Part shown: in pieces, positions 1-14,100 of the stretch | How positions within the stretch are numbered: the stretch's first letter is position 1 | How the letters are laid out: each line of letters begins with the position of its first letter | DNA from: Callipepla californica brunnescens | Taxonomy: Eukaryota; Chordata; Aves; Galliformes; Odontophoridae | Assembly (NCBI GenBank): GCA_023055505.1 | Contig: JALIRH010000035.1 | Location: 3,342,382 to 3,406,381 of the forward strand | Length of the DNA stretch: 64,000 nt | Reading direction: 5' to 3' | The notes under the pieces: generated by a model | Told to the model about the DNA's origin: nothing | What the model saw: only the letters and a program-made list of their open reading frames with translations | Database searches by the model: none | Position numbers and translations under genes: made by a program

Positions 1-1136
1 AATGGCAAATGGATAAACAGCAGTGATCTTTCCTCGATGCTCATGCCGCTCGGTCCTGGTGCCACATCCCCAGCTCCTGCCTACGTAGCTGCTCTGCCAC
101 AGTGCCCTCCAGCCCAACACACAAATGCTTCTTACTGTAGACTGAGCAAAAAAAGGCTAAATAACACACAGCAAAAAAATTGTAATGCAGCAAAGAATAG
201 ACAAGGAAGATCCATTTGGGCTTCCTACTCTCAGATTTCAGATGCCTTTATACAAGCCAGACTCACAGAGATGGAAACTCCCCAGAGGCCACAGGGCTCC
301 GGCCCTCCACTGCACCCCACCCTGCATTGTGGGGGCTTTGCACTCACACCCACCCTTGCTATTTTAGCATGAGTCTGATCACAGGCTCAGCAACCTCAGA
401 TCGAAACAAAACCTTCATAGCCACACACAGAGCATACACAGAGGAGTTCCACCTAATTGGGTTTGGTGACAAACACGTTGTCTTTGGGTTTTTGTGGTTA
501 TGACATCACCAGAACCACCGGTGTTTCCCGGAGTCCCAGTGCACCCAACTGTTTAAGGATGTTCAAGTAAAATAAGCAGCTGAAGCTGCAAAAAAAAGCA
601 GCAACAAAAAACCAAGAACAAAAATAAAACAGAAACACCCTGATATTTTTCATCCCTAATTGTACCATAAAGTCACCAGAGCTGCATCCTTTTGGTCTGC
701 AGCTAGAATTCCAACACCTGTGGCTATCTAAATAGAGGACTTCACACTGTATTTATCCCTGGGTGGGTATCACGTGGCTCCCACATAGCAGAACAGCTGG
801 ACCACAGGAATCTCAGCTTCAGAACACACCTGCTTTCCAGGAAGGCAGCGACAAATGCTCTCAGCATGTGAGAAGAGCCTGTTCCTGTGCAGGACTGGGA
901 AAGGTCCCCTGATCCCACTTCACATCAGTGCAGTAATTCCTGCAGACAGCACATCACTGGATGGAGGGAACAGTTAGCACTCTTCCTTGTATCACAGCAT
1001 GAAATTCCATCATAGCAATCCTCACACTGAGCTCTGGGGGTTTAGAAGAGTTAAAAGAACATATACTTTCAGATGAATCATAAGCAGCACTTGTAATGCT
1101 TTGTCTAATTTACCATACTTGTTGTTCTGCTCACAG
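1..1136 (+). other. UBASH3B: Intron of UBASH3B (5' end outside window)
   Basis: Non-coding sequence before the first recognised UBASH3B exon, ending in the acceptor AG at 1135-1136. I found no stretch that reads as an upstream UBASH3B exon, so the window probably begins inside an intron. No repeat is recognised. There is a short A-rich stretch near 580-625. Confidence 0.6.
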
Positions 1137-2202
1137 ACCTCATATTCCTGTCAGCAAGTTAGTGGTTTCTGAATCTTATGATACATACATAAGTAGAAGC
1201 TACCAAGTAACGAAAGAAATCATCAGTGAATGTAAAGGCAAAGGTAAGTGCTCCACTCTAGACCTTTTATTTTCCTGTTTGCCCACAAGCCTTGGCAGCA
1301 CTGCGTGCTACTGGTTGTCAAGGATCTTGAAAGCAGAAACCTAAAGTAACTGGAGTAGAAATCTATTAAAGTGCTTCAATCAGAATTAAGTTTTAGATAG
1401 AAGTATGAGCAAGATAGCTGGAATCTCAGCAGACACCTCAAAACTGAGTAGCACTGAGCTAAGTGATCCCCAGAATTGACAGGTGCTCTGTGTCGATAAA
1501 CCATGCCTTTCCCTGCGTACACTCCTGTGCTGTCATACAATGAACAGAACCCATTCTGAACATCTCTAATGGTCAGCTCCATCTTGGGCACCATCCCTGG
1601 AGCTGGCTCTGTCTCACACCTCAGCCTGCATTTCTCACTCTGTTTCAGGGAACAACATCCTGATAGTGGCACACGCGTCCTCCCTGGAGGCTTGTACCTG
1701 CCAGCTCCAAGGGCTCTCGCCGCAGAACTCCAAGGACTTTGTACAGATGGTCCGAAAGGTAACGAGCAGCAAGGGGTAAAGCTCGCTGGCTGTAAAGAGA
1801 GAAAAGAGATCTGCAACCTGCTTAGCCAGGCTGAGGACGCGTTGTTCCCCTCGCCTGATCGTTCAGCCCATTGCTGAGTTTCATCCGCTTCAGAAGTCAG
1901 GAGGGCAAAGCAGATTGGTTAAAGAGGCTTTATCTGATGTGACACTTCTGTAACAGAGCAGGGGATCAGATGCTCACCTACAGCTGGGCACGGGGTGCTG
2001 CTGCACTAAGCCTGCTCAGCTCAGTCCATGCTTACTGCCTTCATTTCCTTCTCTCTTCATGCAGATTCCATACTTGGGGTTTTGTTCGTGTGAAGAACTA
2101 GGAGATACAGGTGTCTGGCAGCTTACAGACCCCCCCATCCTCCCTCTCACACACGGACCAACTGGAGGCTTTAACTGGAGAGAAACCTTACTACAAGAAT
2201 AG
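1137..2202 (+). CDS. UBASH3B: UBASH3B (STS-1), last three coding exons, 5' partial
   Basis: Ubiquitin-associated and SH3 domain protein B, also called STS-1 or TULA-2. It is a cytoplasmic histidine phosphatase that removes phosphotyrosine from SYK/ZAP-70-type kinases and so damps antigen-receptor signalling. Exons seen: 1137-1243, 1649-1758 and 2065-2202 (stop TAG 2200-2202), joined by GT-AG introns with matching phases. They encode the last 117 residues of the C-terminal 2H-phosphatase domain. The exon 1649-1758 carries the motif IVAHASSLE, whose histidine corresponds to the second catalytic histidine of the family. The end reads GGFNWRETLLQE, as in mammals. The UBA, SH3 and first catalytic motifs lie upstream of the window. 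Identity rests on near-complete agreement with the mammalian C-terminus as I remember it. Confidence 0.96.
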
Positions 2203-3832
2203 GCAAAGCTACGCAAGCAAGGAAAACCCACGGCCTTCCTAAGCATTGGAGAATGTCTCTTCTTTCTTGTGTTTATTGACAGTGGAAAAATAGTCATAAT
2301 ATGTCATGTGGATCACGCAAACAGCTGTTCTAGCATATCTTACACGGCCAGACTCATGCCAAAATTCTCATGTACCACTAGGCAAACACAAAAGGGATGA
2401 ATTGGGGGGGAAAATATTAACAATATAGGTTGAAATTCCTTTACTGCAGGGAGGCTGTTTAGTCAGTAGCTCAGGTAGATTTCCCCACTGCAAATTGAGC
2501 TCACCTCCCACAGCACACTAGTAACAGCTAGCACTGTGTGAAAGTCCAGCATTCAGGAGGGTTTTTTTCGTTGCTATTTTCTGCAGAGCAATAGCAGACT
2601 TGCTCAGGACCACATGCTCGCTCCTCACTCACAGCCCCCAGGTTCTCAGCACCTTACAGAGAGTGCGTCACCACCAGCAGGAAACGAGAGGTCAGCACTG
2701 CTCACAGGCAGCACCAGATGCTCCTCTCCTCTGGTCCAGCCCTCTGTTAGGTGCTGTGCTGGGCACACTGCTGATGCAAAGGCTGTGGGATGTTGATCTG
2801 CATCAGGAGAAAAGGCTGAATTTCACAGCACTTACTAAAGAAGACTGCACATCAGGAGAGGGCACTGTGGTGAACAGAGACCGGGCACTGTTTTAAGTGG
2901 AGATGGAATAACCCTTTTCCAATAGAGTATGGAAGGTTGATAGAGGGTCATTTTCCCTCTTTATTTAGAGGATGAAATCCACCCTCACGCAGACCTAGTG
3001 TGAGGCATCTGTGTCTTTGTCATTTATAGCCCTGTCAGAAGACCCTGAAAAAGGGACTTTGCCTTTACTGAGATTTTTGTCCTGGTCGTTACACAGCGGT
3101 GGCTTTCTGCCAGCCCTGGTGAGGTTCTGCACTAAGCAGCTTTCTTCAGAGAGTAACAAAGGCAAAACGACACTGAAATTCAGCCTTGGCTGCACGCTTT
3201 CCTTCCTTCGCTTTAATTCCCAAGTGCCATCTGTCAGAAAGACAAAGCAGAGCTGAAAAAATCAGGGCACTGAAATTCAGGAGCAGTGTGCTTTGTCCTA
3301 CATTCCAGCCAGGGAAGGGTTAGCTTTTGGGAAAAGAAAAGGGCTTCCATCTGGACCTGCAGCCTTTGAAATCCCAGGAAGTGCTGCAGCAGACAAAGCT
3401 ACAGTCCTTGTAGTACAGCAGCCTGGTCCTGCAAGATGCCAACACCAGCTGCTTCAGAAGAGAATGCTAAAATACCCCAGGGATGGTAGTTTATAATGCT
3501 AATTGATTTAAAGAAACCTGCACAGAAGCCAATCAGCTATGTCTTCAGAAAGCTCCTGCAGACGTGTGCACAGCTTACTTTGAGAACATACTTAAAAACA
3601 CACTTACATGGGATAAGAAAGGATTTGGGCATACTCCTTCCTTGGTGTAGAGAACAGCAACACCAGGACTAAATTAACAGCAAAAGATGATGAGTACAAC
3701 CCAGTTAAAGCAAGATTTACTAACCCTATCACAGTTTGCCACATGCTCTAAAAGGAGGGATCCCCAGCTAGAAACCCTTCCCTTGTAGAAGCCAACCCTT
3801 ACATGAGGCTTAGGGATGGGTGGAACCAGGCT

Positions 3833-3906
3833 TTCACCTGTGCTCCCAGGGCTGGCTGCTTCCCTTCCCCAGGTGCTCCATCATTGGTTCAGGCCATGAC
3901 TTAGCA
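3833..3906. repeat. Dispersed repeat R1, copy A (unclassified)
   Basis: A 74-base segment aligns without gaps to 35844-35917, with about 55 of 74 positions the same by hand count. It begins TTCACCTG, has CCCAGGGCTG in the middle, and ends TTCAGGC..TGACTTAGCA. This looks like an old interspersed element in two places. I cannot assign a family. Confidence 0.6.
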
Positions 3907-6723
3907 ATTCCCATGCAGTTTGTTTGGACCATCATTCAGAGTATGCCTGTAAATATCATCAGATTGACCAGAAAAGAGATTCTGGCATCCCAGGGTATCT
4001 CTCTTCTGCCCAGGTTTCCTGCTGCAGAAAGCACCAGTATCTTTATTTAAAGTATTTGCACAGTAGTTCATAGAGGACAGCTTTAACAAAGGCTTACAAT
4101 TCATAGCAAGATCGCAGCTTGATTTGAGGCAAGTTTCTCTGGGGCAGGACTGGTCCTGCCTTCCACTGAGTAAGACAGAGCTGCACTTCCAGCAGTCAGA
4201 ACAAATAAGGAACTGCAACAACCCCTAGCTTCTAAAGCAGGTAAAATGCTCGGCAGCTGTGATGTAAAGGATCTTAAGAGGCTGAGATCAGCTTTGTGTC
4301 TGTTTTAATGAGCTGATCCTGAGCTTGCAAGGGCAAATACAGCAGATGCTGTACAGATGTTGACTCAGCAGAGAGCTCATCCTGTGCAATATGTACACTG
4401 TCACGATGCATATCGGTAGTCTATTATTTATACGTTTATGACTGTAATACACGGTTGGCCATTCATAAGTGCATTATGATTCCAGGGATGTATACTGAAA
4501 AGTCAGGGAAATAACTTAGGAGATGACAGAAAGAAACTGCTTCTCTGCAGTTACACTGCTGTCACTTTGGTTTTTAACTATAATTTCAACTCCTCTTGGC
4601 TGCGTACAGACGTTTTGAAGAGCGTTTCTGGCTTGTTTTCCTCCATGCTTACTCACTGCAAATTTGCAAAGAGTTTATTTAGAACTGAAGAGGCGACAAT
4701 CACACGACAACTGATCTGCTTACTGATGCGCGTGTGATTCTCCGGATGGCATTTGGTTTCATGCTGTGGGTCAGCAAGACGTGTTGCAAAGCAGTGGAGG
4801 CTGTTTAGGTCCCTCTGCAGTTAAACAACATCACAGAGTTTATTCAGACAGAAGCGTGAAGCAGAGAGGGAACAAAACCTGAATGCACAAGTTAAATATT
4901 GTACTAGCTGATCTTTGCATATGATAAGTAATGCAAAAAAGTGTTCTGTTCGAGAAGGTAGAATATGTTAAAATACTCTCTTCTTAAAAAACTATATTTT
5001 TTTGGATGCTTGGGAAAGTATTTTGACAATTGTAGTCTTATTTCACATTAGATTTTTCAGGCGTCAAGAATGTCAGAAAGAAAATCTTATCTTTCTTCCA
5101 GAGGTTTGATTTCTTGTAGGGGTTTTGTGTTAAATAATGTCATGTTGATGAGGCTTATTGGGAGAAAAAAAAAAGACGTTCCTTTTCCATTTTTAATTAA
5201 GATGTTGAGAATACAAAACAGTTGCTGCTTCACTTTCACTCCATTGCTGCTCATTAATGTATATTTAATGTCGCTTCAGTGCTCTGTCACAGAAGAACAT
5301 TAGACTTGATGTACCAAAAGCGGGTGCAAGTCCTCTCCTTGCTGTCACTGGGAGCTGCACCAGATCCCAGGAGTTTAATTAGGGTACAGAAGGCACACAG
5401 CAGTTTCTAGATTTCTCCCTCTCTTCCCAATTACGGAATGAAACCAGAAACCTGCCAAGAATATTGTTCCTCCATAAAGCATAACCTAAGGGTTGTGCTA
5501 GCAAAGTACAAGAATCAAAGCTCAGGATCAAGCTCTAGCACGGCAGCTGCTGATGGGATGGCACCAGGAGGGAGAAGTGGTATTTTTCACCAAGTTAGGA
5601 TCTGACCAAGGCTTTGCACAGGGCCTGTATCCCTGGGCTAGATATCTCCCTGTGCTGAGGAGGCTGGGAGTGCACTGCAGCGTTTCCCTACCTGCTGGCC
5701 TGAGCTCTGCCTTTCTTAGTTTAATGCAGGCGCCAGGTCTACAGTTGATGAATTTTCCCTACATTTAGTGCAGTGATAGCTGCAGCCAAAAGCTTAAATC
5801 CTCTGCACAGAGCACAGGTTCTCAGCAAGCACGAACTGATACCACATGCTCCCATCGACAGAGCTTCACCTGCTCATGCAAGCTGAGGGTGCAGGCGATG
5901 CCTTCGGACAGAAGTACCCTTCCCTTTTGACTCACTCAGCTTCAGGAAGAACAGCTGATGGCAGGAGCCTCCTCCTCCCCTCTGTTGGTAGCTCCTGGCA
6001 TCGTCCTTAGTAGGAAAGTGATAATTAGCACCACCAGATAAGCGGTTGCTTTATAACGATCTGTGGGAATTATTCTTCCTGAGAGCAGTAATTCTGAAAA
6101 CAGAGAGGTGAGAAGAGCTGCTAGAAGGCTGCTGCCCAGCGCTTACATCGAGGGGAAATTATCTGAACTTCAAATAGATGTGAAATGACAGTGTTAGCAG
6201 GCACACTTAAAATGGTGAACGAACCGTGCGGCCCAAATTGCCACCGAGTCCTCACCACGTCCCCACACACACATTCCCTGGGGATTGATGGTGAACCACA
6301 CACGCGACACAGCACCAAACACAGCCGCCTCCTTTCTGTTCCTTACACCATGCAAATGTGTTTCTGAAGTTTCCGTGGACAGTTCTTAAAACTTGATGTT
6401 ATCAGTGGAGACGTTTTGGTTTTTTTCCCCATTTTAAACCTATTGTATCATTCTGTTTATTATGTTTTCTAGTGTGAGCAGATCGTATTTATTTGAGAAA
6501 AATGTTTGCTGTTTAAAAAAAAAAACAACAATACTTGTATTGCCAAAAATAGCTGTAATTACCTGTGACATCTGTATTTTTTTATTTTGGGAGGGGAGGG
6601 TTGGTTGTTTTTAATCTCAACTTCAAGTGCTAACAACTGTTAAAACAACCATTGCGTTTTAATTTGCTTATTACATTAAATGGATTTCTCTGAAGTCGGA
6701 CAAAAACGGCTCGTAGATGATTT

Positions 6724-6729
6724 AATAAA
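6724..6729 (+). terminator. UBASH3B: Candidate poly(A) signal of UBASH3B
   Basis: AATAAA in an AT-rich context, downstream of the UBASH3B stop and about 1.5 kb before CRTAM. A GT-rich stretch follows within 20 bases, as expected for a cleavage site. Confidence 0.55.
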
Positions 6730-6745
6730 GGTGTCGTGGTCACAC

Positions 6746-8192
6746 ACACTGCCCTGCCTATTTAAACGCTGCTCTGCTGAAACACGGAGGAGAAAGGAGA
6801 ACTGAGTTCTTTTCCTCCCTTCGCTACAGATGAAGTTTGTTTATTTGACAGCAGATGGCACAAGACCCTCTCAAGTCTTTCATTCCTGCTGCACAAGGTC
6901 TGGGCCGTCCCTCCAGGTTGGAGGCAGATGGCTCAGTGTCATCTCTGCTGCTCTTCCCCCCCAGAGTTACTTCACTGTCCTGTTTGACACGGCACTGGAG
7001 ACACAGCTTTTAAAGAAAAGCAGTGTCTACCTTTACAATATGCTTTCTGTTCCTTACTTGGAGCTCTTAGTCCAGCAGCTAGTCAGACTTTTCTTTCAAA
7101 CCAACTAATCGCATCAAGTGTTATGGCTCTGTGCTCTGGTGAAACTGATGGTATCATGGTTAAAGGCACAGCTTTTGTTAGGCATGTGCTAACAGAGCGA
7201 CTGTTCCACACAGCTGAGAATTTAATGGAAACAGGTTCTAATGAATTAAAAATTAAATGCATAAGGTATTTCAAATTAACCATTTTGTCCAGCTCACTCA
7301 AACCCACGTCCTGCAAACACATTCTGATTTTAAACCCCATTTCATATCTTATTAAAGCCAGCTCACTGACAGCGTTTCATTTGCAAAGTGTTGGGCAGCT
7401 GCAGAAAGCTGCCAGAGGAAGATGTGCTGAAGCTTTGCTGGAAGGCAGCACACACAGGTGCTTCGTGGAAAGGGGCTCTGCCAACAGCAGGCTTGGGTGA
7501 GAGTGCTCTTACTGCACATCACACACTCAGGAGACACGGAGAGCTCTGCTATGCCCCAGCTTGACAAAGAAGGAACCAGAGGACTTTGGAAACCCAGTGC
7601 CCTCGATGCATGCAGCCCTGCCTCACACCTCTGCTCAGCAGAGATCTGTGTGTCCTGCTGGCACCTCACCGGTGCTCTTCACTCCCCACGGAGCCACAAA
7701 CCACACAGCAAATTACCTCGCTTGTGCCAGCATTCCTGAAAGCAGAGCAAGACTTATTTTTCCAGAGATTTAAACTGAGTTTTCAAGCAACCCTGCAGCA
7801 GCACCCACCAAAGATGCTCTGCCTTGCTGGGGCCTGCCCACCTGCTGGAATTAAACCCTGCACAGTGTCCCAGGCCAGTGTTTCCTCCAATCTTAGCCCC
7901 TAAGTGTAGCTCCTCCCCTCTCTTGCACGAGTGCAGGTTGAGATGGAGCTGGAGGGCTGCAAGGTGAGGTGCCCCCACTCCTGTCACCCACCAGTTTCAC
8001 TTAAGGACCCGCGAGGTCACTGGTTTCTCAGCATTCATGAGCACATAGGAAACCTGAAAATGGAACTACAGAAAAAAGGACGGGGCAGAGATCCCAGCAG
8101 AGATGAAGTCATGGTAAATCTGTTCCCACTGTGCTGAAAAGGGACCCGTCAGGGAGAGGAAGTCTGCAGATAGCCCACACCACCACCACAAC
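6746..8192. other. UBASH3B-CRTAM intergenic region and CRTAM 5' flank
   Basis: No gene, clear repeat or RNA is recognised here. The CRTAM promoter and 5' UTR must lie at its right end. There is no obvious TATA box or CpG island near 8190, which fits a lymphocyte-restricted gene rather than a housekeeping one. Confidence 0.5.
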
Positions 8193-11100
8193 ATGACTTT
8201 CACCACGGTGCTGCGTGTCACAGCTCTGCTCCTGCTGCAAGGTAAGCAACAAACTTTTACCTTTCTTTCTATCCAAGCAATCCAGCCTGGAGAACTCCGT
8301 CTCCAGAGCCGTACATGGCACATCATGCAGCTTTGCTTTGTTGTTTTCGTACTGACAGTGCTGAGCTGACACCCAGCTGCCAAAGCTGTGGTGCAGACAG
8401 GGTGCTGAATTCCAGTTGATTCCTAAGCCCAGGATCAGTGAGAGCAATTCACCTCCCAGCAGCTGGCAGCACGCTCGAAATGGGAAATTGAAAGAGCCTT
8501 CCCTTCAACACGAGCAGCAGATTACAGCTTACTTTCCATGGCTTGGATATTTGTATATACCCTTGCTCACATATTTCTGTAAAAAGAGGCTAATGTATTA
8601 AGTCAGAGTAATTTAGAAAGCACTCACAAAGTACTCTGAAAACGAAAAGCACTTTAAACGCTCAGCCTCCTCGCTCTGACAAGAAGATGTATCTTATCCC
8701 TGCCTTGCTCATCTCTTTTATACACAGGAGAGTGTGCAAGGTTCACATCTGACCATGTAGAAAGAGACAGAACAGCTTTCTACAGCTCAGGATTCTCAAA
8801 TGACAGCTCTGGTGCTGGCCTAGTAGTCACTCCCTTCTTAAACTCTAAAGCAGAAACTGTAACAGTGCTATTGCTGACACTTACGGTAATAATCTCACAC
8901 ACAGAGGTGTGATTACAGAGGCCACATCCAGCCTGTGTGAACAGCAACAAAGCACTTTGTAAACACAGCACACTCAGGGTATTTTATTATGGTTGATGGT
9001 GTTCAACAGAACTTGGGCCTTAAGAAGCTGCCAGCCACACTCCAACTGAAAAATTTCTTGCTGTGCCCTTCCAGCTTGCTGCAAATCAGCAGCTCCCCTA
9101 TTTCTGGGTGCACAGCCTCTGATCCTCAGCACTGCCAGAGAATGCTGTGTGACAGATCTGCACCCGCTGAGCCCCACCAGCTGCTCTCAGCCATCTCTCA
9201 CAGGACCTCAAGAAGCAGCTCAGACTCCCATCCGTATATCTTCAGCCACAGGTCAAAAATAACCAGTTAAACAGGATGTCTCTGCAGGTTTTAAAGATAA
9301 CTCTGAAGTGACTGAGCGAGCATTCGTTACTGCAACAGTGTACGGGTTTTCTGGTGGCTAATATAATAGCAAAGGTGTGTACCATCATGCTCTGTTGTGC
9401 TGTGCAATTTCTAGCAAGAAACTGCCAGCCTGTCTTGCTAAGGAGGATGGGTGCATTGCCACACCTGATGGCAGACATTATTCCACGTACTCAAGGCACC
9501 TATGATCCACACAGCATAAGAACCTGGCTTTTGGAGCCGGCACATGAGCATCTCCTGCTCCACAGTGACTGCACTGCAGTGAGCACAGCAGCTAGAAGAC
9601 CATAGCCATGAAAAGCTGCCCCAGAACGGGAGAGAAATTGGACATGTGAGTCATGGTCTGCGTGAAGCCATGGTCTCCAATGGAAATTACACACACGCTC
9701 TATTCTGGGGGGTGCTCTTTTCTGCTTTAAAAAAAAAGCAAGCAACATCCCCCATTTTCTCTTGTTCTCTAACCTCAAAAGGTGCGACTTGAAAGACCCC
9801 ACACTGCTGCTAGCGACAGGAAAGAGCCACTACGCAGCCACTGTGCAAAATATAGAAAAGCACTGTGGAAAACCACACACGAGGCCCTCTCTGCTCCTTC
9901 AACGCTGCTGGTGACACAGGCCTTCACAAATGCAACCCCTGCAAGGCTATCTCCCTTTTGCAAACCCCCACAAGTTGCGAGCACCCTGTGAAACAACCTG
10001 AGAAACTGCTTTTAGTGTCAAAGATCAGGTCCAGTAAGAATGCCCTAAAATAGCTTCGTAGCTGTTACATTTTAAAATGTTTTTAAGAAAATGAAACGCT
10101 TTCCTGAAGCCCAGGAGGATTCATTTCCCAACAGCACAGTGCTCGTGTATGCAGTAGGGACTTGCAGCAGACAGCTACCTGAAAAATAAAATCAAAACAG
10201 GAATGAAAAATAGAACCATCTTACTGCCTATTTAGCTAACTCTGAGCAGGGCACTGATCTCAGCCATTTCTCCAGGGCACGCTGTCTCTGGAGAAAGCAA
10301 TTCATTGCGGGTCATCAAATATGTTCTAAGTGTATTATGTATCTCTGAATATCCTGAGAAAAACACATTCCAGAGCCCCTCTGCAAAATGAACTGGGAGG
10401 ACTGAGTGAAATTTCATTTCAGTAACCCATGCCAGACCAGGTTTGTGCATCCTGCCTTCAAAGCTCCTTCCAAGTGGCTGCAGCATTACCTTTCCTGTGT
10501 GACAAAGCCTCATTTCCAGAGCTGACAATCATCTGCAGCCCCCGCTCAGCTGCACATACCTGCAAATCAGGTTCAACAGCCCCAAAAAGGGATAAGGAAC
10601 AGGAATAAAAAAGATTCATATGGAGAGAACACGTGCATTAAGGAGAGTGCCATCAGTTCATTGACTCAGGCGGAATAGCATCTCGTGATGTGGGGGCAGC
10701 ACGAGGGAACAAAGTGCTGGTGCAGGTTCTCCCTGGTGACTGTGCTGACCTATCTAATGATTGTGAATTAATTCTATCAATACAGTCATACAGACAAGTT
10801 TACATCCTCAAGAAAAGGAAAGCTGATATATTGCTGCATGTAAAACACCACCACTTCACCTCACATCGGTTGTATTTTTCCCCCCCTCTCTGTGGCAGGG
10901 GATTTTCCAGGAGCTGCCAGTGAAACTGTAATTCTGCAGGAAGGAGAGGATCTGAACCTCCACTGTACCCTCAGCGATGACAGCAGAGCTGCCAGGCAGT
11001 GGCTAAACCCCCGTGGGTTTAGCATTTTCCTTAACAATCACCGGGGTAAGTGTGAAACCCCAGCACAGAAGTTTCCACGTGCAGCAGAGGGGTCAGCCAG

Positions 11101-14100
11101 CAGTGGGCTTTCCAGCTCCCATCCGGGGCTGCTCTGACTCACCAAGCTGCTGCTGGGGTGGTTTAACATCAAGCCCCTTTCTGGCAGACACTGATGAAAT
11201 GGAAACCCCCACAAGAGTGGTCTGGCTGCAGAGCTTTTAGTGATGAACTGTGTTCACCACCACTACCAACAGGTTAGCACAAAACCCACTCAGAGAGACA
11301 GAGGCAGATTTGCCTGAAAGCTCTGGGCTCTCTTCTTCTCACCAGTGGTGAGAAGTGCATTTTGATAATGCACATTTAGTGCATCAAGGGGGGAGATGTT
11401 TAGAAAATAAGCAATGGTTTCTAATACGTGTTGACAGAGCCAGAGATACTATTATTGCCTTCCCTTCCATTTCCTATATTTCATCTCCCTCTGCTTGAAG
11501 TTCTGCTGAGCTGACACAGCAATTCAACAAGGTCAGGGAAGGAACACATCCACGAGTATCTGCAGCAGCAGACTGTAACTCAAGCAGGCAAAACAGTATC
11601 TGTGTTAAACCTGATGATTCAGCCCACAGTGTCAATACCCACAGCCATCCCTCAGCAAGATGCATAACAAACAGCCACAAGGACAGAAGAATTTGCAAAG
11701 CCCTCTCACAATACAAAAGATAATCTTCCTCAAGAGAGGAACCAAGTTACGTGTGGACATTTTCAGCTTTGATTCTGAATCACCACCGTGAACTTCTGTC
11801 CCACTGCTTCCCCAAAAGCCACTTTGTGAAGCAGTTTCTTCCTCTCTCATTGTCTACAATGAGACTTTATACACTTTATATTTCACTACCACCGTTAATT
11901 ATAGCACTGCTGCTATATGTGTCTTCCAGCACTATATTTCCAGAAGACCTCATCTAAAACATTAGAAATAAAAACAGTTATTGAGATTTATTTTTTTTAA
12001 TCCCTAATGGCTGATTCACAGCCCTGGTTTCAGTACTCGGTGTGACTTGCTGGCTTGTCCCCAAGATTTCCAGGGGAACAAAGCAAAGACTAGAAAGCCC
12101 AGACAGAAAAATGGGACTGCAGAGTCATCTCAGAGACAGGCTCATCAAGCTAATTAGGTAAAGCCAGGACAAGAGAAATAGGCAATTAATAAGCTGTTAA
12201 TAAAGAAGTATAGGCTGACTGTGGTGTTCATTTACACACCATAACATACACCCAAAGAAGGGAAGTGATTTTTTCAAGGCCAAAGTAAGACTTCAGAACT
12301 AGGGAATGAGGAAGGGAAAGTTCATGCATCTCTGCTCTGTGTTCTTTATTCGTGAGTCAGATCACTGTTCTGATAATGTGTCATGCCCTCACACCCTGTG
12401 TTTGCTTATATTTATCTGCCTAAAGATTTCAAGCACCCCAAATATCTTAACACCTGGCAACACAGGAGTAAGACCCCTTGGTTGTGCAGAGGATAGGAGG
12501 CAGCTCTGAAGGACAGAGTGCTTCACCTTTCACTTGCCAAAACAAACACGGCAACAGGTTTTAAAAGTAAAAACAATAATACATATGCTGTTTTCCCTAT
12601 TGGCAGCACTCATACCCTTCACTTCCACCAGCTTGCTGCTGTCTCGATGCTAGTGCAGCACCAGCTAGAAATGCTTCACACCAGAACTGCTCAGTTATGT
12701 CAAGTGCTGATGAAAAAACAAACAAAAAAATGCAGTAGGCAAATCCAATCTTACACATTACTGCTTTGATTATCCATCCTCCTCCTATGCGCCAACACGT
12801 GTAACATGCTGGGTTTTGTTTTCCCTACAGCCTTGAGAGATCAGAGGTACAAACTTATCCATTATTCAGAGGATGAACTGTCTATCAGACTCTCTAACAT
12901 AACGGTGCACGACGAAGGCGTATATAAATGCTTCTACTACAGCATGCCGCTCGAAAGCAAGATGACAACTGTTAAGGTGTTAGGTAAGAAACGGATTAAC
13001 AAAGCTTGCTCCTCACTCCAGGACTGTGTTTTTGCATACAACTGTACAGAGCCGAGCACAGCACAAGCTCAGCCTCTGCTCAGCCCTCCCAAATAACACT
13101 GCCTATGCAGCCATTCATAAAACCAAGTGCTTACTGCAACTGATTCTAAATCTTCTTCGTGCAGCTGCTCCTTCTAAGCCTGTACTGCAAGCATCCCGAG
13201 ACACAGAAGGAAGAGTTACACTGTCGTGCTATACCCAAGGATGTAAACCACAAGCCCAGGTTACCTGGCTGCTGGATAACGGGACACAGCTTCCTGGTAA
13301 GTGCTAAGGGCAACATAATACTTATCAGCCTTATTTATTAGTCTTACTTATCCACATGTTCACATTCGAACATACTGAAGGGAGAAACACATCATCAGAT
13401 GAGACTCCCACTCACCACCTTCATTTTGCACGACTCAGGCCCTGGTGGTACAGGTTAGGAGGAAAGTCAGCACCAAATACCGGTGTTTGTGCAGGGAGAA
13501 GGCACACCTGATGTGCTCACACTCAGTGCAGGAATGACAGCACTTGGCACTAAAATCCATTGAGAATCCGAAGTGAAATTCCACTGACACAAACTGAAAC
13601 CGAAACTCTGGAGGCACAATTTGCAAAGCCCAAACATGAAGACAGTTAATAAAACCATTTTAACTGCTTCAGTTTTCTGACTGCAAGAACACAGCTCAAG
13701 GAACACAGCCTGCACCCCCCTACAGTAGCTACAGACCTGCACGCATCTAGATAGACACAGAAGACTGGAGAGGTAAAAAAAGAAAAGAAAGAAAGAAAAG
13801 CTGTTGAAACCTGCACCTTGTAACAGCCCAGCATACCACACAGACACTAGATACCCCCACAACGTACACAGCCAACTAAGCACCTTTCCATTTGGTTCAC
13901 AAAAACCTACACTTACCTTCATATCCTGCTTGCAGCCTGAGGCCTGCAGCACAAACACCAGAAAGGCTTTGGGGCCCAATGAGAACTACCTGGCCTTCAC
14001 ATCCCACAAGCAGCTGGGAAATCAGGCACCAGAGGGGCTGTACTGTGTTTGTTTGGTTAACTTGGAGGTGGTTTCAGATGAAGGGGTATTTGCATGAAGA

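Larger units (their letters stand above)
2203..6745 (+). other. UBASH3B: Probable long 3' UTR of UBASH3B
   Basis: No coding exon is seen in this stretch. The part from about 4400 to 6730 is AT-rich with many T runs, as in long vertebrate 3' UTRs. The only well-placed strong poly(A) signal is AATAAA at 6724-6729, giving a UTR of about 4.5 kb. That is in line with the long 3' UTR I recall for mammalian UBASH3B mRNA. A Pumilio-type motif TGTAAATA sits at 3948-3955. Shorter alternative ends are possible. The extent is inferred. Confidence 0.55.
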
